In this document: positions 37,821 through 50,743 of the stretch, one piece after another
Layout: each line of letters opens with the position of its first letter
Position numbering within the stretch: the first letter of the stretch is position 1
Assembly (NCBI GenBank): GCA_963771735.1
Contig: CAVYUN010000002.1
Location: 1,178,001-1,242,000, forward strand
Length of the DNA stretch: 64,000 nt
Source of the DNA: 66-474 sp963771735
GTDB taxonomy: Bacteria > Pseudomonadota > Gammaproteobacteria > Xanthomonadales > Rhodanobacteraceae
Direction: 5' to 3'
Translations under genes and position numbers: made by a program
Notes under the pieces: model-generated
Seen by the model: the letters and a program-made list of their open reading frames with translations, nothing else
Database searches by the model: none
Told to the model about the DNA's origin: nothing

Positions 37821-38942
37821 TCAATCGAGCGCTTGCTGTAAATCGGCGATCAGGTCTTCCGCATCTTCGAGCCCAACGGAGAGTCGCACCAGGCCCGGCG
37901 GGGACTTCGTGTGTTCGCCTTCGGCCGAGGCACGGTGTTCGATCAGCGATTCGCAGCCGCCGAGCGAAGTCGCATTGGTGAAGATTTTCGTGCCGCGTAC
38001 CATCTTCGTGGCCGCGTCGCGGCCACCGCGCAGTTCGATGCTCAGTACGGCCCCGAAATCGGTCATCTGCCGCGTGGCGACTGCGTGTCCCGGATGCTCG
38101 GGCAATCCGGGCCAGTTTACGCGTTCGACGGCCCGGTGTGACGCCAGGAATTCTGCAACCTTGCGTGCATTCGCGCAGTGCAGCGTCATGCGCGCGGGCA
38201 GCGAACGACAACCACGCAGGGTCAGCCAGGCGCTGAATGGCGACAGGATTGCGCCGCTGAGGATGCGTCGTGCGGCGATCCGCTGGGCGAAATCGTCGTC
38301 GTGTGCAAATACCAGCGCGCCGCCCAACACGTCGCTGTGGCCGCCGAAGAACTTGGTGGTGGAATGCATCACGATGTCCGCGCCGAGCTCCAACGGACGC
38401 TGCAACAGCGGGGTCGCGAATGTGTTGTCGCAGGCCATGCGTGCGCCGGCCGCGTGCGCGATCTTCGCCAGTTCGGCAAGGTCGCTGATGCGCAAATGCG
38501 GATTGGACGGCGTTTCTGCCCAGACCAGCGCCGCGCCGGCGGCACAGGCATTGCGTAAGGAGTCGAGGTCGGTCATGTCGACGGTCAGGACTTCCACGCC
38601 GCGTTCGGGCAGCACCTCGGTTATGTAGCCACGCGTGCCCACGTAGCAGTCCTCGGGCACCAGCATGCGCTGCCCGCGTTGAAGGGTGTCCAGTACCGAC
38701 GCGATAGCGCCCATGCCGGAGGCAAAGGCCAGCGCGCGTTCGCCGCCTTCGAGCGCGGCCAGCGCGGCCTCCAGTCGCCGCTGGGTCGGGTTGTCCGCGC
38801 GCTGGTAGCTGAAATCGTCGGTTTCGCCCGGCGGCGCGTGAACGAACGTGGTCGAAAGGTGGATGGGTGGTGCCACCGCGCCGGTTGCTGGATCCGGTTC
38901 CGCGCCCGCGTGGACCGCCAGCGTGTGCAGCTTGTGGGTCAT
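37821..38942 (-). CDS. Cys/Met metabolism PLP-dependent enzyme (cystathionine gamma-synthase/lyase type)
   Basis: 373 residues. MTHKLHTLAVHAGAEPDPAT, PPIHLSTTFVH, FSYQRADNPTQRRLEAALAA, LAFASGMGAIA, then WAETPSNPHLRISDL, ACDNTFATPLLQRPLELGAD and MHSTTKFFGGHSDVLGG, where the Lys binds PLP. The tail SVGLEDAEDLIADLQQAL is standard. Family members make or cleave cystathionine; motifs do not tell synthase (metB) from lyase. YQRADNP and a missing C-terminal lyase mark leave this open. ATG 38942 places the family's usual N-terminus. Confidence 0.88.
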   Translation of the reverse strand: MTHKLHTLAVHAGAEPDPATGAVAPPIHLSTTFVHAPPGETDDFSYQRADNPTQRRLEAALAALEGGERALAFASGMGAIASVLDTLQRGQRMLVPEDCYVGTRGYITEVLPERGVEVLTVDMTDLDSLRNACAAGAALVWAETPSNPHLRISDLAELAKIAHAAGARMACDNTFATPLLQRPLELGADIVMHSTTKFFGGHSDVLGGALVFAHDDDFAQRIAARRILSGAILSPFSAWLTLRGCRSLPARMTLHCANARKVAEFLASHRAVERVNWPGLPEHPGHAVATRQMTDFGAVLSIELRGGRDAATKMVRGTKIFTNATSLGGCESLIEHRASAEGEHTKSPPGLVRLSVGLEDAEDLIADLQQALD

Positions 38943-39030
38943 CTCGCCATCTCCGAACTTGCATGGGTCGGGTCGTCGCAATCACGATAACCGAACTGTC
39001 GGAAAGCATGAATCCGTTTCGGAGAATCAC

Positions 39031-39453
39031 ATGAAATATCTGCACAGCATGGTGCGCGTGCGTGACCTGGACGCTTCGCTGCGCTTTTACTGCGAAGGGC
39101 TGGGCTTGCGCGATGTCCGCCGCAAGGAAGTGCCGCAGGGCAAATTCACGCTGGTGTTCCTGGCGGCGCCGGACAGCCCGGAAGCCGAAATCGAACTGAC
39201 GTACAACTGGGAGTCCAACGAGGATTACGGCTCCGCCCGCAACTTCGGGCACCTCGCGTTCCGGGTCGAGGACATCTATGCGACCTGCGCGCACCTGCAG
39301 GAGATGGGCGTGACGATCAACCGGCCACCGCGCGACGGCCACATGGCGTTCGTGCGTTCGCCTGACCTGATCTCGATCGAGCTGCTGCAGGCGGGCGATG
39401 CCAGGCCTGCCGAGGAACCCTGGGCCTCGATGCCAAATACCGGCGTCTGGTAA
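39031..39453 (+). CDS. gloA: Lactoylglutathione lyase-like VOC protein
   Basis: 140 residues. HSMVRVRDLDASLRFYCEGL, LVFLAAPDSPEAEIELTYNW, then GHLAFRVEDIYATC, RPPRDGHMAFVRSPDLISIE. Metal ligands expected of glyoxalase I are all visible: His in LHSMVRV, Glu in EIELTYN, His in FGHLAF, and Glu in ISIELLQ. It would turn the methylglyoxal-glutathione adduct into S-lactoylglutathione. The start ATG 39031 follows GGAGAATCAC. Divergent from the PLP enzyme gene. Confidence 0.9.
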   Translation: MKYLHSMVRVRDLDASLRFYCEGLGLRDVRRKEVPQGKFTLVFLAAPDSPEAEIELTYNWESNEDYGSARNFGHLAFRVEDIYATCAHLQEMGVTINRPPRDGHMAFVRSPDLISIELLQAGDARPAEEPWASMPNTGVW

Positions 39454-39460
39454 TGAGTGG

Positions 39461-40750
39461 CTAGCCTTCCGCGACCGCGGCAAACGCGGCGCCTGCGGCT
39501 TCGAGCGTCGCCGCGATCGTGGCATCGTCGTGCGTGCTGGACATGAAGCCTGCTTCGAACGGGCTGGGTGCAAAATACACGCCGCGTTCCAGCATGGCAT
39601 GGAAGAAGCGCCGGAACGCCTCGCGATCGCACGCGGTCGCCTGTGCAAACGACGCGACCCTGTCGGCGCTGAAGAACAGGCCGAACATGCCGCCTACGCG
39701 ATTGGCGGAAAACGGCACCCCGGCCTCGCGTGCCGCCGCGACCAGCCCATCGGTCAGCGCCTGGGTCTTGAGCGCGAGTTCCTCGTGGAATCCGGGTGCG
39801 CGAACCAGATCCAGCATCGCCATGCCCGCGGCCATCGCCACCGGGTTGCCCGACAGCGTGCCGGCCTGGTAAATCGGTCCGGCCGGGGCGATTTGTTTCA
39901 TCAAGTCGCGACGCCCTCCGTAAGCCCCTACCGGCATGCCGCCGCCGATGATCTTGCCCAGCGTGGTCAGGTCGGGCCGGACTGCATACAGCGACTGAGC
40001 GCCCCCTGCGGCGACGCGGAATCCCGTCATGACCTCGTCGAAGACCAGCAATGCGCCATCGCGGCTGCACAGTTCACGCAACGTCTGCAGGAATCCAGGC
40101 CGCGGAGGAATGCAGTTCATGTTGCCCGCGACGGGCTCCACGATCACGCAGGCGAGGGTCGTGCCCATCTCGTCGAACAGCGCGCGCACGGCATCGATGT
40201 CGTTGTAGGGCAGCGTGATGGTGAGGTCGGCCAGGGCCTTGGGCACGCCGGGTGAATCCGGCACGCCGAGCGTCAGCGCGCCGGAGCCCGCCTTGACCAG
40301 GAAGGAATCGCCGTGGCCGTGGTAGCAGCCCTCGAACTTCACGAAACGTTCGCGTCCGGTCGCGCCGCGTGCCAGGCGCAGTGCCGACATGGTGGCCTCG
40401 GTCCCGGAATTGACGAAGCGCAGCATCTCCATGGCCGGCATCAGTGCTTGGATCGCTTCGGCCAGCTCGGCTTCGGCTGTGCACGGCGTGCCGAACGACA
40501 GGCCGTCGCGGATCGCACGTTCGACCGCCTCGCGCACGTGGGGATGGTTGTGGCCGGCGATCATAGGCCCCCACGACCCGACGTAGTCGATATAGCGCTT
40601 GCCTTCGACATCCCATAGGCAAGGGCCGTCGGCGCGGGCCGCGATGAACGGTTCGCCGCCGACCGACCTGAACGCTCGTACCGGCGAATCGACGCCGCCG
40701 GGCAGCAACTCCTGCGCACGCCGGAAAAGCTCGTGATTGTTGCTGCTCAT
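39461..40750 (-). CDS. hemL: Glutamate-1-semialdehyde 2,1-aminomutase
   Basis: 429 residues. Makes 5-aminolevulinate for haem synthesis by the C5 pathway, with PLP. ELLPGGVDSPVRAFRSVGGE, YIDYVGSWGPMIAGHNHP, FVNSGTEATMSALRLARGAT, KFEGCYHGHGDSFLVKAGSG, LLVFDEVMTGFRVA, and LTTLGKIIGGGMPVGAYGGR, which holds the PLP lysine. Four-base overlap with thiE upstream. Faces gloA tail to tail (7 bases apart). Confidence 0.96.
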   Translation of the reverse strand: MSSNNHELFRRAQELLPGGVDSPVRAFRSVGGEPFIAARADGPCLWDVEGKRYIDYVGSWGPMIAGHNHPHVREAVERAIRDGLSFGTPCTAEAELAEAIQALMPAMEMLRFVNSGTEATMSALRLARGATGRERFVKFEGCYHGHGDSFLVKAGSGALTLGVPDSPGVPKALADLTITLPYNDIDAVRALFDEMGTTLACVIVEPVAGNMNCIPPRPGFLQTLRELCSRDGALLVFDEVMTGFRVAAGGAQSLYAVRPDLTTLGKIIGGGMPVGAYGGRRDLMKQIAPAGPIYQAGTLSGNPVAMAAGMAMLDLVRAPGFHEELALKTQALTDGLVAAAREAGVPFSANRVGGMFGLFFSADRVASFAQATACDREAFRRFFHAMLERGVYFAPSPFEAGFMSSTHDDATIAATLEAAGAAFAAVAEG

Positions 40751-41421
40751 CTCGTGTCCCGTATTTCGAACAACGTCGTGAATTGCCGTGCCGTCGCACG
40801 CACGTCGCGCGCGCCGAACAATGCAGAGATCGCGGCCAGGAAATCCGCGCCTGCAGCGATCAGCGATCCGCCATTGTCGGGGGTGATGCCGCCGATCGCC
40901 ACCAGCGGCAGGCCGAACGCGCGTGCCTCGCGAAGCAGCGCCGTGGTCGCACGGCGAGTGACGGCCTTGGTCGATGTCGGGTAAAACGCACCGAAGGCCA
41001 GGTAGTCCGCGCCCGTGCTGGCGGCATCGCGGGCGCGTTGCAGCGAGTCGTAGCAGGACACGCCGATGACAGCATCCAAGCCGAGCATTGCACGTGCGTC
41101 TGCAATGCCGGGATCGTCTTCGCCGAGATGCACTCCCGCCGCACTGCAGTCCCGCGCGAGCGCCACGTCATCGTTCACGATCAGCGGCGCTTCAAACCCG
41201 TTGCACAGAACCGCGAGTGCCCGTGCTTCGCGCAACCGCCGGTTCCTGTTGCCGGTCTTGTCGCGGTATTGCAACATCGCCGCGCCGCCACTGAGTGCAG
41301 CGTGTGCGACTACCAGCAGATCGTCACGGGGGCCATCGGTAATGGCGTACAAGCCGCCCGCGGGCAGCTTTGAATCACCAAGCGAAGATGGTTGCGCGGG
41401 GCGCGGCGAATGCCTTGGCAT
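40747..41421 (-). CDS. thiE: Thiamine-phosphate synthase
   Basis: 224 residues from ATG 41421 (a TTG at 41439 would add six). Joins HMP-PP and thiazole phosphate. AGGLYAITDGPRDD at the start, MLQYRDKT, PLIVNDDVALARDCSAAGVH with LGEDD, GVSCYDSL, YLAFGAFYPTSTK and LVAIGGITPDNGG, all ThiE signature elements. The stop overlaps hemL by four bases, an arrangement common in gammaproteobacteria. Divergent from rubredoxin with 90 bases between, so a shared promoter region. Confidence 0.93.
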   Translation of the reverse strand: MPRHSPRPAQPSSLGDSKLPAGGLYAITDGPRDDLLVVAHAALSGGAAMLQYRDKTGNRNRRLREARALAVLCNGFEAPLIVNDDVALARDCSAAGVHLGEDDPGIADARAMLGLDAVIGVSCYDSLQRARDAASTGADYLAFGAFYPTSTKAVTRRATTALLREARAFGLPLVAIGGITPDNGGSLIAAGADFLAAISALFGARDVRATARQFTTLFEIRDTR

Positions 41422-41511
41422 CGTACGACATGGCTCCAATCAGGCGTTCGCTTTCATGTAGCGGCGCAAATTGCGACAATAGGAGATATCTTCCATTGCG
41501 TCACGCCATCC

Positions 41512-41712
41512 ATGAGTGCTCCCGCCGAAAGCGTCGTTGCCTATCGCAAATTCATGTGCGTGGTCTGCGGCTTCATCTACGACGAGGAAGCCGGCCTGCC
41601 CGAAGAGGGCATCCAGCCCGGCACTCGCTGGGAGGATATTCCAGACACTTGGACGTGCCCGGATTGCGGTGTCACCAAGGACGATTTCGAGATGATCGAA
41701 ATCGAAGGCTGA
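41512..41712 (+). CDS. rubA: Rubredoxin
   Basis: 66 residues. The iron ligands are in CVVCGFIYDEEAGLPEEGI and WTCPDCGVTKDDFEM, two CxxC pairs about 33 residues apart, with the conserved GTRWEDIP loop between. This is a one-iron electron carrier of the cytosol. The N-terminus runs about 12 residues longer than classic 54-residue rubredoxins; MSAPAESVVAYRKF may be real as it has the better placed start. Confidence 0.95.
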   Translation: MSAPAESVVAYRKFMCVVCGFIYDEEAGLPEEGIQPGTRWEDIPDTWTCPDCGVTKDDFEMIEIEG

Positions 41713-41800
41713 ACTGCCACGCTGATGCCCGAATTGCGTCATTTCCTGTTCATGCGGTTGTGCTTGCATGGACTCGACGACGGATCGGGGAGACACAAGC

Positions 41801-42007
41801 ATGCGCGAGTTCGTGCCGTTCGATGACCGCTGGTTCGACGAGGAGCTGCCGGGTCCGCTGGTGCCGCTGCCCATGAATTTCACATGCATGCACGGCGAGG
41901 ACGGCGTGTTTCACTGGGTGCCGGAAGACATGTTTGAAAACGTGATCACGTCGCCCTTGCGCGCCCGGAGTTTCGCGGCAACGCCGGCGTTGAGTTCCAG
42001 CACGTAA
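41801..42007 (+). CDS. Small acidic hypothetical protein overlapping the DUF192 gene
   Basis: 68 residues from ATG 41801 (after GGGGAGACAC), or 79 from 41768. The first 40 residues (MREFVPFDDRWFDEELPGPL then VPLPMNFTCMHGEDGVFHW) look like real protein, rich in acidic and aromatic residues. The last 32 codons lie antisense to the 3' end of the DUF192 gene and look random, so the true stop may have been lost, or the frame slipped. No family recognised. Confidence 0.45.
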   Translation: MREFVPFDDRWFDEELPGPLVPLPMNFTCMHGEDGVFHWVPEDMFENVITSPLRARSFAATPALSSST

Positions 42008-42381
42008 CGTGCTGGGAGGTTGCTGGGATACAGCTCGCACGGATCGGCCTTGCATGGTTTTGCGTTGGCCTGGACGGCCACCAGCCGATGGTCTGCATCG
42101 AAGAACAGCATGTCCAGCGGAATCAGGGTGTCCTTCATCCAGAACGTGCGAGGTTCGTCGTGCTGGAACACGAACAGCATGCCGTGATCCGCGGCCATCG
42201 AGGCACGATCCATCAGGCCGTGGGCCTGCTCGGCAGGTGTCGACGCGATTTCCACAGTAAAACGGTGTCCGTCCAGCGTCACGCTGGGGGTATCGGAGGC
42301 CTGTACGGTGGTCGCCGAGCATGCGCAGCAGGCGAGCACCGCTGCAAAAGCGGGCGTCAGGAGTCTGGAAGTGGCATGCAT
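41911..42381 (-). CDS. DUF192 secreted protein
   Basis: 156 residues. Signal peptide LLTPAFAAVLACCACSATTV, perhaps a lipobox at one of the Cys, then the DUF192 domain: FTVEIASTPAEQAHGLMDRA, GMLFVFQHDEPRTFWMKDTL, IPLDMLFFDADHRLVAV and YVLELNAGVAAKLRARKGD. This is a single-domain periplasmic family with unknown role. ATG 42381 is chosen as it precedes the signal peptide. Its 3' end overlaps the small plus-strand ORF by 97 bases. Confidence 0.88.
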   Translation of the reverse strand: MHATSRLLTPAFAAVLACCACSATTVQASDTPSVTLDGHRFTVEIASTPAEQAHGLMDRASMAADHGMLFVFQHDEPRTFWMKDTLIPLDMLFFDADHRLVAVQANAKPCKADPCELYPSNLPARYVLELNAGVAAKLRARKGDVITFSNMSSGTQ

Positions 42382-42534
42382 GCGAGCGCACCTGCGACAC
42401 GGAAAGCCGCAGTGTAGCGCCGTTTCCTGAGCATCACTTCCCAAGTGGCAGGGATCGAGTTATCCTTGTCGGCCCGGGTGGCGCAGGGCGTCACGGGGAA
42501 GGGTTTCCGGCCACAAAAACTTTGGTGAAGGTTG

Positions 42535-42562
42535 TTGACAGGCTCCGGAGATTCGTTACAAT
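42535..42562 (+). promoter_or_regulatory. Promoter of the rRNA operon
   Basis: -35 TTGACA (42535-42540) and -10 TACAAT (42557-42562), 16 bases apart, followed by a G/C-rich start region (GGTCGGCTCGCG) as usual for growth-rate-controlled rRNA promoters. It lies about 225 bases before 16S. Confidence 0.8.
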
Positions 42563-42621
42563 GGTCGGCTCGCGTGACGAAACGTCACGTGACGCGAAAC
42601 CGGAAGGTTCCGCACCGCAAA

Positions 42622-42668
42622 GCTCATTGACAGTGTGCACAGGTGACTTGTGTGGGCGGCTTGCAGGT
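42622..42668 (+). promoter_or_regulatory. rRNA leader: boxA-like site and 5' arm of the 16S processing stem
   Basis: GCTCATTGACA (42622-42632) resembles the boxA antitermination element. The following 42639-42668 pairs with 44345-44373 after 16S (CTTGTGTGGGCG against CGCCCACACAAG and flanks), with two mismatches, forming the long RNase III stem. The rest of the 42382-42786 gap has no gene. Confidence 0.7.
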
Positions 42669-42786
42669 GGATGAAAGTTCATCGATGCAAGACGTCCAAA
42701 CCTTTGAACCTTAGTGATTCAGCGATGAATTGCAGTTCAGGTTTCGGACTTTTCAAGAATTGATGGCCTTCGGGCTGTCGGAAACT

Positions 42787-44331
<1,545 letters not shown>

Positions 44332-44413
44332 GAGCAACTTCTCCCCTGCAAGACGCCCACACAAGGCACCTGTATCCAGAACACGGCGACTACGTCGCCG
44401 TGGTCCCCTTCAT

Positions 44414-44489
44414 GGGGCTGTAGCTCAGCTGGGAGAGCACCTGCTTTGCAAGCAGGGGGTCGTCGGTTCGATCCCGATCAGCTCCACCA
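44414..44489 (+). tRNA. tRNA-Ala (anticodon TGC)
   Basis: 76 bases. Acceptor GGGGCTG...CAGCTCC with encoded CCA, D-arm TAGCTCAGCTGGGAGAGCA, anticodon loop TTTGCAA with TGC at 44447-44449, T-arm GGTTCGATCCC. Lies in the 16S-23S spacer. Confidence 0.97.
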
Positions 44490-44533
44490 GTTTCATCCCG
44501 TCACTCCTCGGGAGGCGGGCATGACGCAAGATC

Positions 44534-44610
<77 letters not shown>

Positions 44611-44821
44611 TCATCGAAGCCTACGAATCTGGATAACTGTGCACACGCATTTGAAACCGCCGGGCTATGAAGCCCGCGCGGTGTTCCTTGAAAATTCGGG
44701 ATGTGACAAGTGTCTTGACTCTTATTGAGCCAAGATGTGTCGTTGAGGCAAGTAAGCGAACCGTCGCTTGGGACATGCAATACCCTCGCGCCACCCGCTG
44801 CACGTAAGGGCAGCCGGACAG

Positions 44822-44838
44822 GCGTCTTGGGGTTATAT

Positions 44839-44845
<7 letters not shown>
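44822..44845 (+). other. 5' arm of the 23S processing stem
   Basis: GCGTCTTGGGGTTATATGGT and the next four bases are complementary to 47718-47741 (CTTGACCATATAACCCCAAG and on), giving about 23 uninterrupted base pairs that bring the 23S ends together, the expected RNase III substrate. The rest of the 44611-44838 spacer holds no further tRNA. Confidence 0.85.
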
Positions 44846-47723
<2,878 letters not shown>

Positions 47724-47925
47724 ATATAACCCCAAGACGTTTGTTTACGCGCATCCCTGCGCAAACCCCGGTCGTGCCTGACTGGATTATTCGCGAAGCT
47801 CCTTCGATGGAGCCTCGACGAAGCAGGGATCATGTCTCGACGGCACGTTTTGGCTCCAAGAATCAAACACTCGTCACATCCCGACCCCATGCGAACGCCG
47901 CGCAAGTGCGCGCGTTCCACCCTTT

Positions 47926-48041
47926 CCCTGGCGGCCATAGCGGTGTGGTCCCACCCGATCCCATCCCGAACTCGGAAGTGAAACGCACCAGCGCCGATGG
48001 TAGTTTGGCATTCGCCATGCAAGAGTAGGACACTGCCAGGG
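47926..48041 (+). rRNA. rrf: 5S ribosomal RNA
   Basis: About 116 bases, CCCTGGCGGCCATAGCGG to CACTGCCAGGG, whose ends pair. The loop C stretch CCCGATCCCATCCCGAACTC is standard. The 200-base spacer from 23S has no tRNA. Confidence 0.95.
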
Positions 48042-48052
48042 GCTTCATCGTC

Positions 48053-48090
48053 AAAACGGCCATCCATGCGGATGGCCGTTTTGCCTTTTG
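48053..48090 (+). terminator. rRNA operon terminator
   Basis: Perfect 13-base-pair stem AAAACGGCCATCC/GGATGGCCGTTTT with loop ATGC, followed by GCCTTTT; A-run before the stem makes it work on both strands, so it may also end hemH transcripts. Confidence 0.9.
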
Positions 48091-48139
48091 CGCCGGCTCC
48101 TGGCAATTGCCCTCGTGCCATCGCCAAGTGCGGTTCGGC

Positions 48140-49168
48140 TCAAACCCACCCCGCCAACTGCCGCATGGCGATTTCCGTTAGGGCAGTGGCGTGGGCATTG
48201 CCCGCGTTGAGCGCTGGAATGTAGCGAAACTGCCTGCCGCCATTGGTGAGAAATGTCGTGCGGTAACGCAATGCGACTTCTTCGAGTGTTTCCAGGCAAT
48301 CGACCGCGAAACCCGGGCACAGCACATCCAGCGTTTCGACATCCTGACGTGCAAGTTGCTCGATGGTTTCTTCGGTGTACGGGCGCAGCCAGGGTTGTCG
48401 GCCCAGGCGTGACTGGAACGTCACCAGCAATTCCTGGTCGGTCATCCCCAATGCGTCACCCAGGCGTCGCGCGGTTTCCCGGCACTGGCCGGGATACGGA
48501 TCGCCGGCGGCCGCGTATTTTTCGGGAATGCCGTGGAAACTCAGCAAGAGTCTTTGACCGCGCCCGTGCTCGGCCCAGTGTGCCTGCACGCTCGCGGCCA
48601 GCGCAGCAAGGTAACCGGCATCCGCGTGATAATCGTTGATGGTTCGGAGTTCCGGCGGCCAACGCAGCTTCTGCAGCGTGCGCGCGACGGCATCCAGCGC
48701 GGCGCCCGTGGACGTGGCGGAATACTGGGGAAACAGCGGCAACGCCAGAATCCGACGGATCCCCTGTTCCAGCAGCGACTGCAGGCGTGACGCCACCGAG
48801 GGTTCGCCGTAAGTCATCGCAAGTGCGACTTGGACCTTGCCAGCGGTTCGACGTGCGATCTCGGCGCCCGTGACACGGGCAAGCTGGTTGCTGAATGCCA
48901 GCAACGGCGAGCCGTCATCACGCCAGACCTTGGCGTAGGCTTCCGCGGATCGACTTGGCCGCGTGCGCAGAATGTAGCCGTGCAGCACCGGCCACCACAG
49001 CCAGCGCGGTAGCTCGACCACGCGCGGATCCGACAGGAATTCGGCCAGGTATTCGCCGACCGCATCCGCAGTGGGCGCTGCGGGCGTGCCGAGGTTGATC
49101 AGCAAAACCGCGGTGCGCGGGGTGTCCCGTGTTTCAGCGACGCTGTCGAAACCGATGTAACGGGACAT
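48140..49168 (-). CDS. hemH: Ferrochelatase
   Basis: 342 residues from ATG 49168. Last step of haem synthesis, insertion of Fe2+ into protoporphyrin IX. TAVLLINLGTPAAPTADAVG with EYLAEFLSDPRVVELPRWLW opens it; LAMTYGEPSVASRL; LALPLFPQYSATSTGAALD; LLLSFHGIPEKYAAAGDPYP with the catalytic His; TFQSRLGRQPWLRPYTEE; and LCPGFAVDCLETLEEV with the conserved Glu. The frame upstream to 49501 is antisense to the tat leader and tatA and is not part of it. Haem genes hemL and hemH are 7 kb apart. Confidence 0.95.
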   Translation of the reverse strand: MSRYIGFDSVAETRDTPRTAVLLINLGTPAAPTADAVGEYLAEFLSDPRVVELPRWLWWPVLHGYILRTRPSRSAEAYAKVWRDDGSPLLAFSNQLARVTGAEIARRTAGKVQVALAMTYGEPSVASRLQSLLEQGIRRILALPLFPQYSATSTGAALDAVARTLQKLRWPPELRTINDYHADAGYLAALAASVQAHWAEHGRGQRLLLSFHGIPEKYAAAGDPYPGQCRETARRLGDALGMTDQELLVTFQSRLGRQPWLRPYTEETIEQLARQDVETLDVLCPGFAVDCLETLEEVALRYRTTFLTNGGRQFRYIPALNAGNAHATALTEIAMRQLAGWV

Positions 49169-49346
49169 GACCTTGTCGGCAACTGTCGTGATTGCCACAG
49201 TCTGCCACAGCCCACCCGCGGCAGCACACGCCAGGCGAATTGTGCGGACAAACGGAACCTGCATCGCCGCTGCGTTACACTTGCAGCTGGCGGAAAGCGG
49301 CGTCCCACATCCGTGGTCGCCTTGCAGGGTTCCGCACGAGGTTCTT

Positions 49347-49595
49347 ATGGGTTTCGACAGTATCTGGCATTGGCTGCTCCTGCTCGTGATCGTGCTGGTG
49401 ATCTTTGGCACCGGAAAGCTGACCAAGATCGGTCCCGATCTCGGCAACGCAATGCGCGGGTTCAAGAAGGCGCTGCATGGTGACGAGGATGACAAGGCCA
49501 AGTCGACGGGTTCGGACGAGAAGTTGCAGGCCGACCCGCAGCCGGCCGCCGGTGACGCGCATCAGGAGCAACGCGACTCTACAGAGTCGAAATAG
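49347..49595 (+). CDS. tatA: Sec-independent translocase protein TatA
   Basis: 82 residues. One membrane helix (IWHWLLLLVIVLVIFGTGKL) followed by the amphipathic helix TKIGPDLGNAMRGFKKAL and an acidic tail. The FG-x-x-K-L hinge is canonical. TatA multimers form the twin-arginine pore. First gene of tatABC; 178 bases from the divergent hemH. Confidence 0.95.
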   Translation: MGFDSIWHWLLLLVIVLVIFGTGKLTKIGPDLGNAMRGFKKALHGDEDDKAKSTGSDEKLQADPQPAAGDAHQEQRDSTESK

Positions 49596-49613
49596 ACGGA
49601 ACGGTGCGTCGCG

Positions 49614-49952
49614 ATGATCGAGCTCAGCTTTTCGAAGCTGCTGCTGCTGGCGGTGATCGCGCTGGTGGTGCTCGGACCGGAAAAATTGCCCAAGGCTGCA
49701 CGCATGGCGGGCGTCATGCTGCGCCGGGTGCGCCTTGGCTGGGAAAACGTGCGCAGCGAGGTCGAGCGCGAATTGCAGATGGAGGACATCCGGCGCGCCG
49801 CCAAGGAAGCCTCCGAGAGCGCTGAAGCGGCACGGAAAACCGCGACTGACGAAGCGCGCGCCGCGCACCGCGTAATCGCGGATGTCGTGAGCGATTCCGG
49901 AGACACGACCAGCGACTCCGAAGCAAAGGAGGCGCAAGATGGCCGAACCTGA
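49614..49952 (+). CDS. tatB: Sec-independent translocase protein TatB
   Basis: 112 residues. MIELSFSKLLLLAVIALVVL with the GPEKLPKAAR hinge, which is specific to TatB, then a long amphipathic helix (LRRVRLGWENVRSEVERELQ). TatB with TatC binds twin-arginine signal peptides. Its stop overlaps the tatC start by 14 bases. Confidence 0.94.
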   Translation: MIELSFSKLLLLAVIALVVLGPEKLPKAARMAGVMLRRVRLGWENVRSEVERELQMEDIRRAAKEASESAEAARKTATDEARAAHRVIADVVSDSGDTTSDSEAKEAQDGRT

Positions 49953-50736
49953 GCACGACTCCGATCAGGGCGCGAATGCGGATCAAGGCTTCGATCTTGA
50001 ACAAGGCCTGTTCTCGCACCTGCTGGAATTGCGCTCGCGCCTGATCAAGGCGATAGCCTGCGTGCTGATCGTGCTGGTGTGCCTGGTGCCGTTCGCCAAT
50101 CGCCTTTACACGTGGCTGGCCGAGCCCTTGGTCAAGCGCTTGCCGCATGGCGCCCACCTGATCGCTACACAGGTCGCGAGCCCGTTCCTGACGCCGCTGA
50201 AACTCGCGTTCTACATCGCGCTGTTCGTGAGCATGCCGGTCATCGTTTACCAGTTGTGGGCGTTCGTGAGCCCGGGGCTGTACCGGCACGAAAAACGCCT
50301 GGCGCGGCCGTTGCTGGTCGCCGCGGTCCTGCTGTTTTATTGCGGCTGCGCGTTCGCGTATTTCCTGGTGCTGCCCGCGGCGTTCCGATTCCTGACCGCG
50401 GTGACGCCGCAAGGTGTCGAGATGATGACCGATATCACGCACTACCTCGATTTCGTGATGATGGTGTTTTTCGCGTTCGGCATGTGCTTCGAGATCCCCG
50501 TGATTCAGGTGATCGTGGCGGCGGCGGGCCTGGTGAGCTTGCAGAAGCTCAGGAGTTGGCGCCGCTACGCCGTCGTGGCCGCCGCTGCCGTGGCCGCCGC
50601 GATCACGCCGCCCGACATCACCTCGATGCTGTTGCTGCTGATTCCCATGGTGGTGCTTTACGAACTGGGCATCCTCGCCGTGCGCGTGCTGGTGAAACCG
50701 AAGGCCGCCCAGAACGAGGCGGGGCAGGCATCCTGA
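49939..50736 (+). CDS. tatC: Sec-independent translocase protein TatC
   Basis: 265 residues, six membrane helices. LFSHLLELRSRLIKAIACVL is the TatC signature near the N-terminus; SPFLTPLKLAFYIALFVSMP, YQLWAFVSPGLYRHEKRLAR with the conserved FxxPGL-x-x-x-E element, and RRYAVVAAAAVAAAITPPD with DITSMLLLLIPMVVLYELGI also match. It is the receptor of the Tat system in the inner membrane. Confidence 0.96.
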   Translation: MAEPEHDSDQGANADQGFDLEQGLFSHLLELRSRLIKAIACVLIVLVCLVPFANRLYTWLAEPLVKRLPHGAHLIATQVASPFLTPLKLAFYIALFVSMPVIVYQLWAFVSPGLYRHEKRLARPLLVAAVLLFYCGCAFAYFLVLPAAFRFLTAVTPQGVEMMTDITHYLDFVMMVFFAFGMCFEIPVIQVIVAAAGLVSLQKLRSWRRYAVVAAAAVAAAITPPDITSMLLLLIPMVVLYELGILAVRVLVKPKAAQNEAGQAS

Positions 50737-50743
50737 TCGCGTC

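Noticed and set aside
37689..37981. C-terminal extension of the LON-domain protein
   Set aside because: Arises from a one-base slip; it runs through repeat C and antisense of the PLP enzyme gene.
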